Source: Pararhodobacter oceanensis (lineage in GTDB: Bacteria > Pseudomonadota > Alphaproteobacteria > Rhodobacterales > Rhodobacteraceae). Taken from it: a DNA stretch of 64,000 nt. The stretch covers positions 124,001 to 188,000 of the forward strand of contig NZ_QDKM01000005.1 of NCBI RefSeq assembly GCF_003076755.1. Direction: 5' to 3'. The notes beneath the pieces are model-generated. The model did no database searches and was not told the DNA's origin. It worked only from the letters and a program-made list of their open reading frames with translations. Shown piece after piece: positions 1 to 7,760 of this stretch. A program made the position numbers and the translations under genes. Each line of letters starts with the position of its first letter. Position 1 is the first letter of the stretch.

Positions 1-75
1 TCGGGGTGCGTATCCACGGGGCTGCGGCAAGTGCTCCTCTTGACTTCACCGCTGCGGGCGCCAAACACAGACCTC

Positions 76-936
76 ATGAGCATATCCACTCCCCCGACCC
101 TGACCGACCGCGCCGCGCTGGAGCGGTTTCGCGCCCGCGCCTGCAAAAACCCTGCGTTCTTTCTGCAAGAGGACGCGGCGGATGAGGTTCAGGAGAGACT
201 CAACGAGGTTAACAGAACCTTTACAAAGCCCGCTGTGGTGACAGGTTTTCCGCAAATCTGGCAGGATCGGCTGCAAGACGCGCGGATTGTGGCGGATGCG
301 CCGGTGCTTGATCTGCAGGTTGGCGCGCATGATCTGGTGATCCACGCGCTGGCGCTGCATTGGGCGGATGACCCGATCGGGCAGATTATCCAATGCCGCC
401 GCGCGCTCACGCCCGACGGGCTGTTCATCGGGGTGATGTTTGGCGGCCAAAGCCTGCATGAGCTGCGCGCGGTGCTGGCGCAGGCCGAGGCGGATGTGAC
501 CGGCGGGCTGTCGCCGCGCGTCGTGCCGATGGCGGAAATCCGTGATCTGGGGGCGCTGTTGCAACGCGCCGAACTGGCGCTGCCGGTGGCAGACGGGTTC
601 ACCCGGCAGATCCTCTACCGCGATTTTCAGCATCTGGTGCGCGATCTGCGCGGTATGGGTGAAAGCAACGCTTTGGCCAGCCGCCACCGCGCGCCGATGC
701 GCCGCGATGTGCTGGCGCGGGCCGAGGCGCTATACCGTGAGATGTTCGCCGATGACGAGGGGCGACTGATCGCCAGTGTCGAGACGATCTTCCTCACCGG
801 TTGGGCGCCCGCCGAGAGCCAGCAGAAGCCGCTGCGCCCCGGAAGCGCCGCCGCGCGGCTGGCGGATGCGCTGGGCGCCACCGAAACACCGCTGGAACCG
901 GCGCCGATTGCCGCACCCAAGCCCACCAAGGATTGA
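76..936 (+). CDS. SAM-methyltransferase-fold protein, NDUFAF5/BioC-like
   Basis: This 286-residue protein resembles the class I methyltransferase branch that contains BioC and the mitochondrial complex I assembly factor NDUFAF5. The middle of the fold is clear (HDLVIHALALHWADD at residues 85-99, then LTPDGLFIGVMFGG at 111-124). However, the glycine-rich SAM motif I expected near residues 45-60 is not visible; the stretch reads FTKPAVVTGFPQIW. SAM binding is therefore uncertain and the protein may act as an assembly factor or on an unusual substrate. I chose ATG 76 because it begins the conserved part; an upstream GTG at 31 is open but adds no recognisable sequence. It reads toward hemH, 72 bases downstream. 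Confidence 0.7.
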   Translation: MSISTPPTLTDRAALERFRARACKNPAFFLQEDAADEVQERLNEVNRTFTKPAVVTGFPQIWQDRLQDARIVADAPVLDLQVGAHDLVIHALALHWADDPIGQIIQCRRALTPDGLFIGVMFGGQSLHELRAVLAQAEADVTGGLSPRVVPMAEIRDLGALLQRAELALPVADGFTRQILYRDFQHLVRDLRGMGESNALASRHRAPMRRDVLARAEALYREMFADDEGRLIASVETIFLTGWAPAESQQKPLRPGSAAARLADALGATETPLEPAPIAAPKPTKD

Positions 937-1008
937 CCCCGCGCGCAACCCCGCTAACTCAGGGCGGATGCCACCCCCTGCGATCCAGGAAGCCCATGAA
1001 GGATGCCC

Positions 1009-2088
1009 ATGTCTGACGCCTCGAACAGCTTGACCGACCACCCCGGCGCGGGACGCCTGCAGCATGCGCCAGCCGATCATCCGCCGGTGAAACGCGCGAA
1101 AATCGGCGTGTTGATCGCCAATCTGGGCACGCCGGACAATTACGACTATTGGTCGATGCGCCGCTATCTGAACGAGTTTCTCTCGGACAAGCGGGTGATC
1201 GATTATGCGGCGTGGAAATGGCAGCCGCTGCTGCAATTGATTATCCTGAGCAAACGCCCGTTTACCTCGGGCGCGAATTACAAATTGATCTGGAATCACG
1301 ATAAGGGCGAAAGCCCCCTGATGACGATCACCAAGGACCAGACCGAGGCCCTGCGCGCGCGGATGCAGACGCAATATGGCGGCGAGGTGCAGGTCGAATT
1401 CTGCATGCGCTACGGCAATCCGGCGACCAAAAAGGTCGTCCGGCAGATGGTCGCGGATGGCTGCGAGAAGATCCTGTTTTTCCCGCTCTATCCGCAATAC
1501 GCCGGTGCCACCAGCGCCACCGCCAACGACCAGTTCTTCCGCGCCCTGATGGAGGAGAAATACCAGCCTGCCGCGCGCACCGTGCCCGCCTATTTCGACC
1601 ATCCGCAATATGTCGAGGCGCTGGCGCAGTCGATCGAGCGGGTCTGGCCGACGATCGAACAGGAGCCCGAGGTGCTGGTCGCCTCATATCACGGGATGCC
1701 GAAGCGCTATCTGCTTGAGGGCGATCCCTATCACTGCCAGTGCCAGAAATCGACGCGGCTGTTGTCGGAGCGGTTGGGCTGGGAGAAGGGCAAGATCCAC
1801 ACCACCTTCCAGTCGGTATTCGGCAGCGAGGAATGGCTGCGGCCCTATACGGTGGAACATGTCGCGGAGCTGGCAAAATCGGGCATCAAGCGGATCGCCG
1901 TGGTGGCACCGGCTTTTGCGGCGGATTGCATCGAGACGCTGGAAGAGATCGAGGGCGAGATTCGCGAGGCGTTTGAAGAAAACGGCGGCGAGAGCTTTAC
2001 CTATATTCCCTGTCTGAACGATGACGCGGCGCATATGGATGCGCTGGCGGCGATTGTCAGCGAGAACCTGCGCGGCTGGATCGAATAA
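1009..2088 (+). CDS. hemH: Ferrochelatase
   Basis: Ferrochelatase inserts Fe2+ into protoporphyrin IX, the last step of protoheme synthesis, at the inner face of the cytoplasmic membrane. The 359-residue protein is full length for the family. It shows the N-terminal core KIGVLIANLGTPDNYDYWSM, the YPQYAGATSAT loop, the HGMPKRYLLEGDPYHCQCQ segment and the C-terminal TFQSVFGSEEWLRPYT signature. An AAGGA stretch lies about six bases before ATG 1009, so I prefer it to the in-frame ATG at 1003. The gene stands alone, about 70 bases after the methyltransferase-like gene, and ends before two hairpins. The family assignment is firm. Confidence 0.95.
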   Translation: MSDASNSLTDHPGAGRLQHAPADHPPVKRAKIGVLIANLGTPDNYDYWSMRRYLNEFLSDKRVIDYAAWKWQPLLQLIILSKRPFTSGANYKLIWNHDKGESPLMTITKDQTEALRARMQTQYGGEVQVEFCMRYGNPATKKVVRQMVADGCEKILFFPLYPQYAGATSATANDQFFRALMEEKYQPAARTVPAYFDHPQYVEALAQSIERVWPTIEQEPEVLVASYHGMPKRYLLEGDPYHCQCQKSTRLLSERLGWEKGKIHTTFQSVFGSEEWLRPYTVEHVAELAKSGIKRIAVVAPAFAADCIETLEEIEGEIREAFEENGGESFTYIPCLNDDAAHMDALAAIVSENLRGWIE

Positions 2089-2142
2089 TCGCGCGGGATT
2101 TGGTGAGGGTGGGTGCGGCGAAGATACTTACCGCACCGCCCA

Positions 2143-2182
2143 AAGCGAAAGGGGTCCAGCTTGCGCTAGACCCCTTTGCTTA
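2143..2182. terminator. Hairpin terminator between hemH and a small minus-strand gene
   Basis: A 10-base stem (AAAGGGGTC pairing with GACCCCTTT, extended by AAGC/GCTT) lies between two convergent genes. It has A/T-rich flanks on both sides and could work in both directions. A second stem, GGTGCGG with CCGCACC, sits at 2112-2137 just after the hemH stop. Confidence 0.7.
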
Positions 2183-2199
2183 ATCGGCAGCATTGCTGA

Positions 2200-2376
2200 T
2201 TAGGAAGCCAGAGCGGCAACCAAAACCAACAGCAGCAGCGGCACAACGACGCCACCAACCGACGACGACGAGTGAGTCACGATGACTTCAGGCTCGACGT
2301 AGGGTTCGATGTAGCCCGAAGCGACTGCTGCGGAACCGGTGACTGCAACCAGTGCAGCAAGAGCGAGTTTCTTCAT
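2200..2376 (-). CDS. 58-residue secreted or membrane peptide of unknown function
   Basis: This short frame encodes 58 residues starting MKKLALAALVAVTGSAAVAS. That reads as a signal peptide, followed by a short acidic and aromatic stretch (YIEPYVEPEV), four serines, and a very hydrophobic C-terminus (VVVPLLLLVLVAALAS). A strong GGAGG sits seven bases before the ATG, and a terminator follows. Similar small proteins occur widely in Rhodobacteraceae as I remember them, with no known role. The mature form would be a C-terminally anchored membrane peptide of about 38 residues. The frame, ribosome site and terminator together make it a real gene; its function is unknown. Confidence 0.8.
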   Translation of the reverse strand: MKKLALAALVAVTGSAAVASGYIEPYVEPEVIVTHSSSSVGGVVVPLLLLVLVAALAS

Positions 2377-2527
2377 TTGTCAACCTCCAGTAATTGTGCG
2401 CTTCAATCTATTCACATAGATGGCAAAAAGCGCACCCAAGACGATACCTCGTGATCTTCTCAAACCAGTTTGCGCCGCCAAATGCAACGGAGGAGTTTTC
2501 GCCCTCTACGACTTCACTGGAATGTCG

Positions 2528-3154
2528 TCAAATTAGCAACACCTGCATTCCAACCTGAGCAAAGCCAAAGAGTTCGGCGATATGTTCGTTATAGAGACCG
2601 ATGCAGCCATTCGATGAACGCCGCCCGATTTTACGCGTGTCATGGGTGCCGTGGATGCGGTAATATTGCCAACTGAGATACAAGGCATGGGTGCCCAGCG
2701 GATTGTCCGGCCCCGGCCCGACATAGGGCGGCCATTCGGGATTGCGCGCCCGCATCGAGGGCGTCGGACGCCACTCCGGCCCTTCGACCAGCCGCGTCAC
2801 CGAGCAGCGCCCGCGCCGCGTCAGATCCTCGGTCATCGGCACCGAGGAGGGATATAGCCGGTAAATACTGTGATCTTCGGACCAGTAATGCACCGCGCGG
2901 CTTTGGGTATCGGCCAGAATCGCCCCGCGCCGCAGGTTGGGGAAATGGTCGCGCCAGTTCAATGTGCGGAAACTCGAGATATTGCGGTCGGTGGTTTCCA
3001 GACCGGTGGTCTCGATCTCGGTGGAATTGGCCATGATCTCGGGGGTGGTGCCCGATTGCGCCAGCACCGCCGGCGCCGCCAATACGCCGCCCATTGCTGC
3101 CGAACCGGCCAAAAATCCTCGGCGGCTGAGCCGCAGGAAAGGGTCGTTTGCCAT
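2528..3154 (-). CDS. Tat-exported L,D-transpeptidase (YkuD domain)
   Basis: L,D-transpeptidases make 3-3 crosslinks in peptidoglycan or attach proteins to it in the periplasm. The 208-residue protein begins with a twin-arginine signal (SRRGFLAG, residues 10-17, then an Ala-rich hydrophobic stretch ending AVLA). The catalytic part is at the C-terminus: the HGTHD segment and SSNGCIGL with nucleophile Cys184. The residue after CI is Gly rather than the commoner Arg. ATG 3154 has GAGG eight bases upstream; the GTG at 3160 lies too close to it. It is divergent from the CAP lipoprotein gene, and a second transpeptidase lies 750 bases away. Confidence 0.88.
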   Translation of the reverse strand: MANDPFLRLSRRGFLAGSAAMGGVLAAPAVLAQSGTTPEIMANSTEIETTGLETTDRNISSFRTLNWRDHFPNLRRGAILADTQSRAVHYWSEDHSIYRLYPSSVPMTEDLTRRGRCSVTRLVEGPEWRPTPSMRARNPEWPPYVGPGPDNPLGTHALYLSWQYYRIHGTHDTRKIGRRSSNGCIGLYNEHIAELFGFAQVGMQVLLI

Positions 3155-3316
3155 TGTCACTGCCTCACATCATCCGGATTTTTTGTAAAGGATAGGGTAA
3201 AAACGCTGTATTCGCAACGAGGACGCAACGCCGACACGGGCGATCACGGTGAGTTGTGTTTGAATTTTTGCCGCTGATTCGCTATGGCAAAGCAACAATC
3301 AACCGTCAGGAGTGCC

Positions 3317-3877
3317 ATGCCCAGCCCCGTTATTCCCGCTTTGGCCGCACTTGCTGCAGTTGCCGCCTGCACCACCACCGGATCGACCAGCGCCGCGATG
3401 CGCCTTGGGCCTGATGGCCGCCCGCTGCCGGTGGTCTACCGGATTCGCGAGGGGGACGTGCCGCAGATTCAGGCGCGGATGCGCGAGTCGATCAATGCGG
3501 TGCGCGCGCAGGCCGGTGTCGCGCCGGTGGAATTGAGCGTCGAGCTGACCTCGGCCGCCGCCACTCACGCCCGCGATATGTCAATTCAGGGGCGGCCATG
3601 GCATTTCGGCTCGGACGGCTCCTCGCCGATCGACCGTGTGGCGCGGGTCGGTTATCGCGGCGAGTTTCTCGGCGAGACCCTGTCAGAAACCTATGAGACC
3701 GAGATCCAGACCCTGACCGCATGGCTTGATCAGCGCGACACACGCGCGATCCTGCTGGATCCGCGCGCCCGCGAGATCGGCTTTGCCTGGCATCAGGAAG
3801 CGAATGGCAAACTCTGGTGGGTGCTGACCACCGGCGTCTCGAATCAGCCGCAGGCACTGGCCGCCGCTGCAGGTTAA
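3317..3877 (+). CDS. CAP/SCP-domain lipoprotein (YkwD-like)
   Basis: The 186-residue protein has a lipoprotein signal ending AVAAC with Cys18 as the lipidation site. It is followed by a CAP (cysteine-rich secretory protein, Antigen 5, PR-1) domain. The helix INAVRAQAGVAPVELSVELT and the ATHARDMS segment are typical of bacterial YkwD-type CAP proteins. The activity of these proteins is mostly unknown; many are envelope-associated. ATG 3317 is preceded by AGGAG at about six bases. It sits between two L,D-transpeptidase genes, divergent from the first and convergent with the second (22-base gap), which suggests a cell-envelope role. Confidence 0.82.
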   Translation: MPSPVIPALAALAAVAACTTTGSTSAAMRLGPDGRPLPVVYRIREGDVPQIQARMRESINAVRAQAGVAPVELSVELTSAAATHARDMSIQGRPWHFGSDGSSPIDRVARVGYRGEFLGETLSETYETEIQTLTAWLDQRDTRAILLDPRAREIGFAWHQEANGKLWWVLTTGVSNQPQALAAAAG

Positions 3878-3899
3878 GCCGCGGCGCGCTCAGACGGGA

Positions 3900-4409
3900 T
3901 CAGGGATAGAGGTGGATCGGCGTGCCATCGCGCACCATCGCATAAATATCCTCGATCTCGGAATTCGTCACGGTGATACAGCCCGCGCTCCAGTCGCCGC
4001 GCCGGTCGATTCCCCAGTCGCCGCGCCCGTGGATAAAGATATCGCCCCCCGGCGGCACGCCTGCGGCCTCGGCGCGGGCGATATCCTCTTCATTCGGATA
4101 GCTGATGCCGATCGACAGGTGATAGGCGCTCTGCGGATTGCGCCGGTCGATGATATAGCTGCCCTCGGGCGTGCGGCTGTCGCCCTCATATTGCTTATGG
4201 CCAAAGGGGTTCTGCCCCAGCCCGATCTCGTAGTCATGCAGCATCTGCTCATGATGCCAGAGCTCCAGCCGCCGCGCGCCCTTATAGACCCGCAACTCGG
4301 TGATCTCGGGGCCGGTATACTCCAGATACCGCGGTGCGCGGGTGCAGGCGGTGAGCACCAAAGCCACGCCCGATAGTAGCGCCGCGCGCCGTGAGATTAC
4401 CGCAACCAT
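3900..4409 (-). CDS. L,D-transpeptidase lipoprotein (YkuD domain)
   Basis: A second L,D-transpeptidase, 169 residues. The N-terminus is a lipoprotein signal (SRRAALLSGVALVLTAC, Cys22), so the enzyme should be anchored in a membrane, unlike the Tat-exported copy nearby. The catalytic motif is IFIHGRGDWGIDRRGDWSAG followed by CITV, with nucleophile Cys144. The segment GLGQNPFGHKQYEGDSRTPE matches the entry strand of YkuD domains. Its start overlaps the end of the upstream NUDIX gene by 13 bases, so the two are probably co-transcribed. Confidence 0.88.
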   Translation of the reverse strand: MVAVISRRAALLSGVALVLTACTRAPRYLEYTGPEITELRVYKGARRLELWHHEQMLHDYEIGLGQNPFGHKQYEGDSRTPEGSYIIDRRNPQSAYHLSIGISYPNEEDIARAEAAGVPPGGDIFIHGRGDWGIDRRGDWSAGCITVTNSEIEDIYAMVRDGTPIHLYP

Positions 4410-4843
4410 CGCAAAACTCCTTGTAGAAACGCAGCATCACCGGAATTGGCCAGCAAATCAACGGCGCGTTCAGGATCGACCAGCATCGCCGTATGCCCCT
4501 GCTCAAGCGGGGCGGATTTCTGCCGAACCGCGCGCGCCAGATAGATCGTGCAGAGCTTCTCGGCCCAGATGTCGTATTCGGGCATATAGGTAAACCGCCG
4601 GAACGCACCGAGGCGGCGCGGGGTGCCGATGCACCAGCCGGTCTCTTCCCGGACCTCGCGGTGCAGCGCCTGTAGCGGCGATTCGCCGGGATCAATACCG
4701 CCGCCGGGCAGCTGGAACTCGGAGCGCGGCGCGCCTTGATGGGTCAGCAGCACCTGCCCGCCCCGCCACAACACGCCATACGCCCCGCGCCTGAGGCGAT
4801 AGCGGCGGTGGCTTTCGGCGGGTTTTCCGTAGCGGCGAATCAT
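4397..4843 (-). CDS. NUDIX hydrolase
   Basis: A 148-residue NUDIX protein, hydrolysing a nucleoside diphosphate linked to some group X. The NUDIX box is complete: GGGIDPGESPLQALH then REVREETGW, around residues 48-71. The N-terminus YRLRRGAYGVLWRGGQVLLT is typical of small cytosolic NUDIX enzymes, but the substrate cannot be read from the sequence. It overlaps the transpeptidase lipoprotein gene by 13 bases, so translation may be coupled. Confidence 0.85.
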   Translation of the reverse strand: MIRRYGKPAESHRRYRLRRGAYGVLWRGGQVLLTHQGAPRSEFQLPGGGIDPGESPLQALHREVREETGWCIGTPRRLGAFRRFTYMPEYDIWAEKLCTIYLARAVRQKSAPLEQGHTAMLVDPERAVDLLANSGDAAFLQGVLRWLR

Positions 4844-4961
4844 CCATGACCCTCGGGTTGCGCGGCGGATCGGGCAGGCGAATCACTTATGCCCCTTTTC
4901 CCCCAGCTATGGGTTCCTATATGAAAGCCTCAATGCCAAGCCCTAGATGTTAAGGTTCCTC

Positions 4962-5954
4962 ATGACCCTCGGTGCGCAAATCGCCTGGGACGACACCGTC
5001 CTGCCCTTTCAATTGGACCACGCGGATATCCGCGGCCGTTTGGCGCGCGTTGATGGCGTGCTGGATAAGGTCTTGTCGCAACACAATTATCCCGCACCGA
5101 TCGAGGCGCTGGTCGCCGAGGCGGTGCTGCTGACCGCGATGATCGGCCAGACCATCAAACTGCGCTGGCGGCTGTCCCTGCAGGTGCGCGGCTCAGGCGC
5201 GGTGCGTCTGATCGCCACCGATTACGTGGCGCCAACCGGCGATGGCGCGCCCGCGCAGATCCGCGCCTATGCCAGCTATGACGCCGAGGCGCTCGATCTC
5301 AAGGCCGCCGCGTTTGACCAACTCGGCAAAGGCTATTTCGCGGTGATCATTGATCAGGGCGAGGATATGGCCCCCTATCAGGGCATCACCCCGATTGCCG
5401 GTGGTTCGCTGTCGTCCTGCGCCGAGACCTATTTCGCGCAGTCCGAGCAATTGCCGACCCGTTTCGCCACCGCCTTCGGGCGCTCGACGCTGGCCGGTCA
5501 AGATGAACGCTGGCGCGCCGGTGGCGTGATGCTGCAGCATATGCCGAAAGCCTCGCCGCATGCCAAGGACGCGGCCAGTGGCGAAGAGGGTCTGCTGGCT
5601 GCCGGTGATCTGGTCGAGGGCGATGACGCGGAGAACTGGAGCCGCGCGAATATCCTGTTGGATACCGTCGAAGAGACTGAGCTGGTCGGCCCCACGGTGC
5701 AGCCGACCGATCTGCTGGTGCGGCTGTTCAGCGAGGAATCGCCGCGCATCTTTGACGCGCAGCAGCTTGAGTTCGGCTGCACCTGTTCCGAGGACAAAGT
5801 GCGCCAGAGTCTGTCGATCTATTCGGCCAAGGACATCGGCCATATGACGCTGGATGACGGCACGGTCAGCGCCGATTGCCAGTTCTGCGGCGCGCATTAT
5901 GTGTTGGACGCCAAAAGCGTGGGGTTCGAGGCCGAGCAGGATGGCAAAGAGTGA
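4962..5954 (+). CDS. hslO: Redox-regulated chaperone Hsp33
   Basis: Hsp33 is a cytoplasmic holdase switched on by oxidation, which releases zinc from four cysteines. Here they are EFGCTCSEDKV and DCQFCGAHYVLD near the C-terminus (CxC and CxxC), all present. The 330-residue length fits. I chose ATG 4962 (MTLGAQIAWDD) because AAGG lies seven bases before it; an ATG at 4947 lacks a ribosome site. It leads a run of closely spaced plus-strand genes reaching to 13.9 kb and overlaps the next gene by 14 bases. Confidence 0.95.
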   Translation: MTLGAQIAWDDTVLPFQLDHADIRGRLARVDGVLDKVLSQHNYPAPIEALVAEAVLLTAMIGQTIKLRWRLSLQVRGSGAVRLIATDYVAPTGDGAPAQIRAYASYDAEALDLKAAAFDQLGKGYFAVIIDQGEDMAPYQGITPIAGGSLSSCAETYFAQSEQLPTRFATAFGRSTLAGQDERWRAGGVMLQHMPKASPHAKDAASGEEGLLAAGDLVEGDDAENWSRANILLDTVEETELVGPTVQPTDLLVRLFSEESPRIFDAQQLEFGCTCSEDKVRQSLSIYSAKDIGHMTLDDGTVSADCQFCGAHYVLDAKSVGFEAEQDGKE

Positions 5955-6537
5955 CGCGATAACCCGCATCGAGAGGGCGCTGGCGAGATCCGGCTCCCCT
6001 TCGAGCGATTTTGACCTGAACCCCGATTTCCGCCCCAAGGATCGTCCATTGCGCGAAGCCGCGGTGCTGATGCCGATCCTTGAGCGCCCGCAGGGGCTAT
6101 CGGTCTTGCTGACCAAACGCGCCTCGGGGCTCAAACATCACCCCGGGCAGATCGCCTTTCCCGGCGGCAAAGTGGATGCGGGTGACGCCAATGTCACCGC
6201 CGCCGCCCTGCGCGAGGCGCGGGAAGAGGTCGGGCTTGATCCGGCGCTGGTCTCGGTGCTGGGCGAGATGCCGAAACATGAAACCGTGACCGGTTTCGCG
6301 GTGACGCCGGTCCTTGGCCATATCTGCGACCCCTTCGATCTGGTGGTTGAGCGGGGCGAGGTTGAAGAGGCGTTTCTGGTGCCGCTCGCGCATCTGCTCG
6401 ATCCGGCGAATTACGCGGTGCAGCGCCGTCAATGGCTGGGCCAATGGCGCAGTTTCTATACCGTGCCATGGGGGCCCTATTACATCTGGGGCGCCACCGC
6501 GCGGATGCTGCGGGCGCTGGCCCAGCGGGTGGAGTGA
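5941..6537 (+). CDS. NUDIX CoA pyrophosphatase (NudL-like)
   Basis: A 198-residue NUDIX protein resembling the CoA diphosphatase group (NudL/YeaB). The upstream signature LTKRASGLKHHPGQIAFPGG is followed by the NUDIX box GGKVDAGDANVTAAALREAR then EEVGL. The LLTKR..HHPGQIAFPGG part is the feature that separates CoA pyrophosphatases from other NUDIX enzymes. It starts inside the 3' end of hslO (14-base overlap), and the CCA-enzyme gene follows four bases after its stop. Confidence 0.88.
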   Translation: MAKSDAITRIERALARSGSPSSDFDLNPDFRPKDRPLREAAVLMPILERPQGLSVLLTKRASGLKHHPGQIAFPGGKVDAGDANVTAAALREAREEVGLDPALVSVLGEMPKHETVTGFAVTPVLGHICDPFDLVVERGEVEEAFLVPLAHLLDPANYAVQRRQWLGQWRSFYTVPWGPYYIWGATARMLRALAQRVE

Positions 6538-6541
6538 GCAC

Positions 6542-7699
6542 ATGCGGGTCAGTGGCGCATGGCTGGAGAATGAGAACACCCAAGCCGTGATGGCGCTGCT
6601 GAGTGACGCCGGCTATCAGGCGCTGGCGGTTGGCGGCTGCGTGCGCAACGCGCTGCTAAGTGAGCCGGTGGTCGATGTGGATATCGCCACCGATGCGCTG
6701 CCGGAAATCGTCACTAACCTTGCCGAAAACGCCGGTTTGCGCGCCGTGCCCACCGGCATTGCCCATGGCACGGTGACCGTGGTGGCGGGGGGGGAGGGGT
6801 TTGAAGTGACCTCGTTTCGTCATGACGAAGAGGGTTACGGCCGCCACGCCCGCGTCGCCTTTGGTGCCGATCTGATCCAGGACGCGCGGCGGCGTGATTT
6901 CACCATGAACGCGCTTTATGCGCGTGCCGATGGCACCGTTGTTGACCCTCTGGGCGGTATCGAGGACCTGCGCGCGCGCCGCCTGCGCTTTGTCGGTGAC
7001 GCGCAGGCGCGGATCACCGAGGACTATCTGCGCATCCTGCGGTTCTTTCGTTTTCATGCCCAATACGGCGACCCCGCGCAGGGGCTTGATGCCGAGGCGC
7101 TGGCCGCCTGTGCAGCACATTCGGCCATGTTAGAGACGCTTTCTGCCGAACGCATCACCGCCGAGCTGCGCAAACTCCTCGCCGCAAGCGACCCCGCACC
7201 CGCGGTAGCCGCCATGGCGCAAAGCGGGGTCTTGCACCATATCCTGTCCGGCGCGCAACCGCAGGCGCTGCCGATTCTGGTGCATTTCGAAGACGGGCGC
7301 GCGGGCGGCTGGCTGCGGAGGCTGGCGGTGCTGGGCGGTGCTGCACCCGAGGCCCGCTTGCGGATGACCAAGGCCGAGATCCGCCATTTCAGCCATGTTA
7401 GAGACGCTTTGGGCGCGCCCACCCCCGCCGCCGCGCTGGCCTTTCTGCACGGCGGCGAAGTTGCCGAAGACATCATCCTCGCCCGCGCCGCGCTCTTTGA
7501 GACGCCGCCACCCGCAGGCTGGCGTGCCGATATCGCGCGCGGCGTGGCGGCGGAATTTCCGCTAAAGCCCAAAGACCTGATGCCCGCGCTCACCGGCCCC
7601 GCGCTGGGCGCAGCGCTGAAAGCGGCGCAAGCGCAGTGGATCGCGCAGGATTTCGCCCCCGATGGCGCCGCGCTGATCGCTTGGCTCGACAAGGGCTAA
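6542..7699 (+). CDS. CCA tRNA nucleotidyltransferase / poly(A) polymerase family
   Basis: A 385-residue class II nucleotidyltransferase, expected to add or repair the 3' CCA of tRNAs. The active-site region reads VGGCVRNALL then VVDVDIATDALPE with the two metal-binding aspartates. RRRDFTMNALYARADG and DPLGGIEDLRARRLRFVGD follow, then the RNA-binding region ITEDYLRILRFFRFHAQYG. The ATG lies four bases after the NUDIX stop, so it is part of the same operon. The adjacent order Hsp33, NUDIX, CCA enzyme suggests a housekeeping cluster. Confidence 0.92.
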   Translation: MRVSGAWLENENTQAVMALLSDAGYQALAVGGCVRNALLSEPVVDVDIATDALPEIVTNLAENAGLRAVPTGIAHGTVTVVAGGEGFEVTSFRHDEEGYGRHARVAFGADLIQDARRRDFTMNALYARADGTVVDPLGGIEDLRARRLRFVGDAQARITEDYLRILRFFRFHAQYGDPAQGLDAEALAACAAHSAMLETLSAERITAELRKLLAASDPAPAVAAMAQSGVLHHILSGAQPQALPILVHFEDGRAGGWLRRLAVLGGAAPEARLRMTKAEIRHFSHVRDALGAPTPAAALAFLHGGEVAEDIILARAALFETPPPAGWRADIARGVAAEFPLKPKDLMPALTGPALGAALKAAQAQWIAQDFAPDGAALIAWLDKG

Positions 7700-7760
7700 C
7701 GCGCACTGGTCAGGCGCCGCCAATCGCCCTAGATTGCCACACGGGTTAAGGATTGGTTGC

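Noticed and set aside
40-68. TTGACT upstream of the first gene as a promoter
   Set aside because: The hexamer is good, but 17 bases later the sequence is AAACAC, with no acceptable -10 box. Not enough to call.
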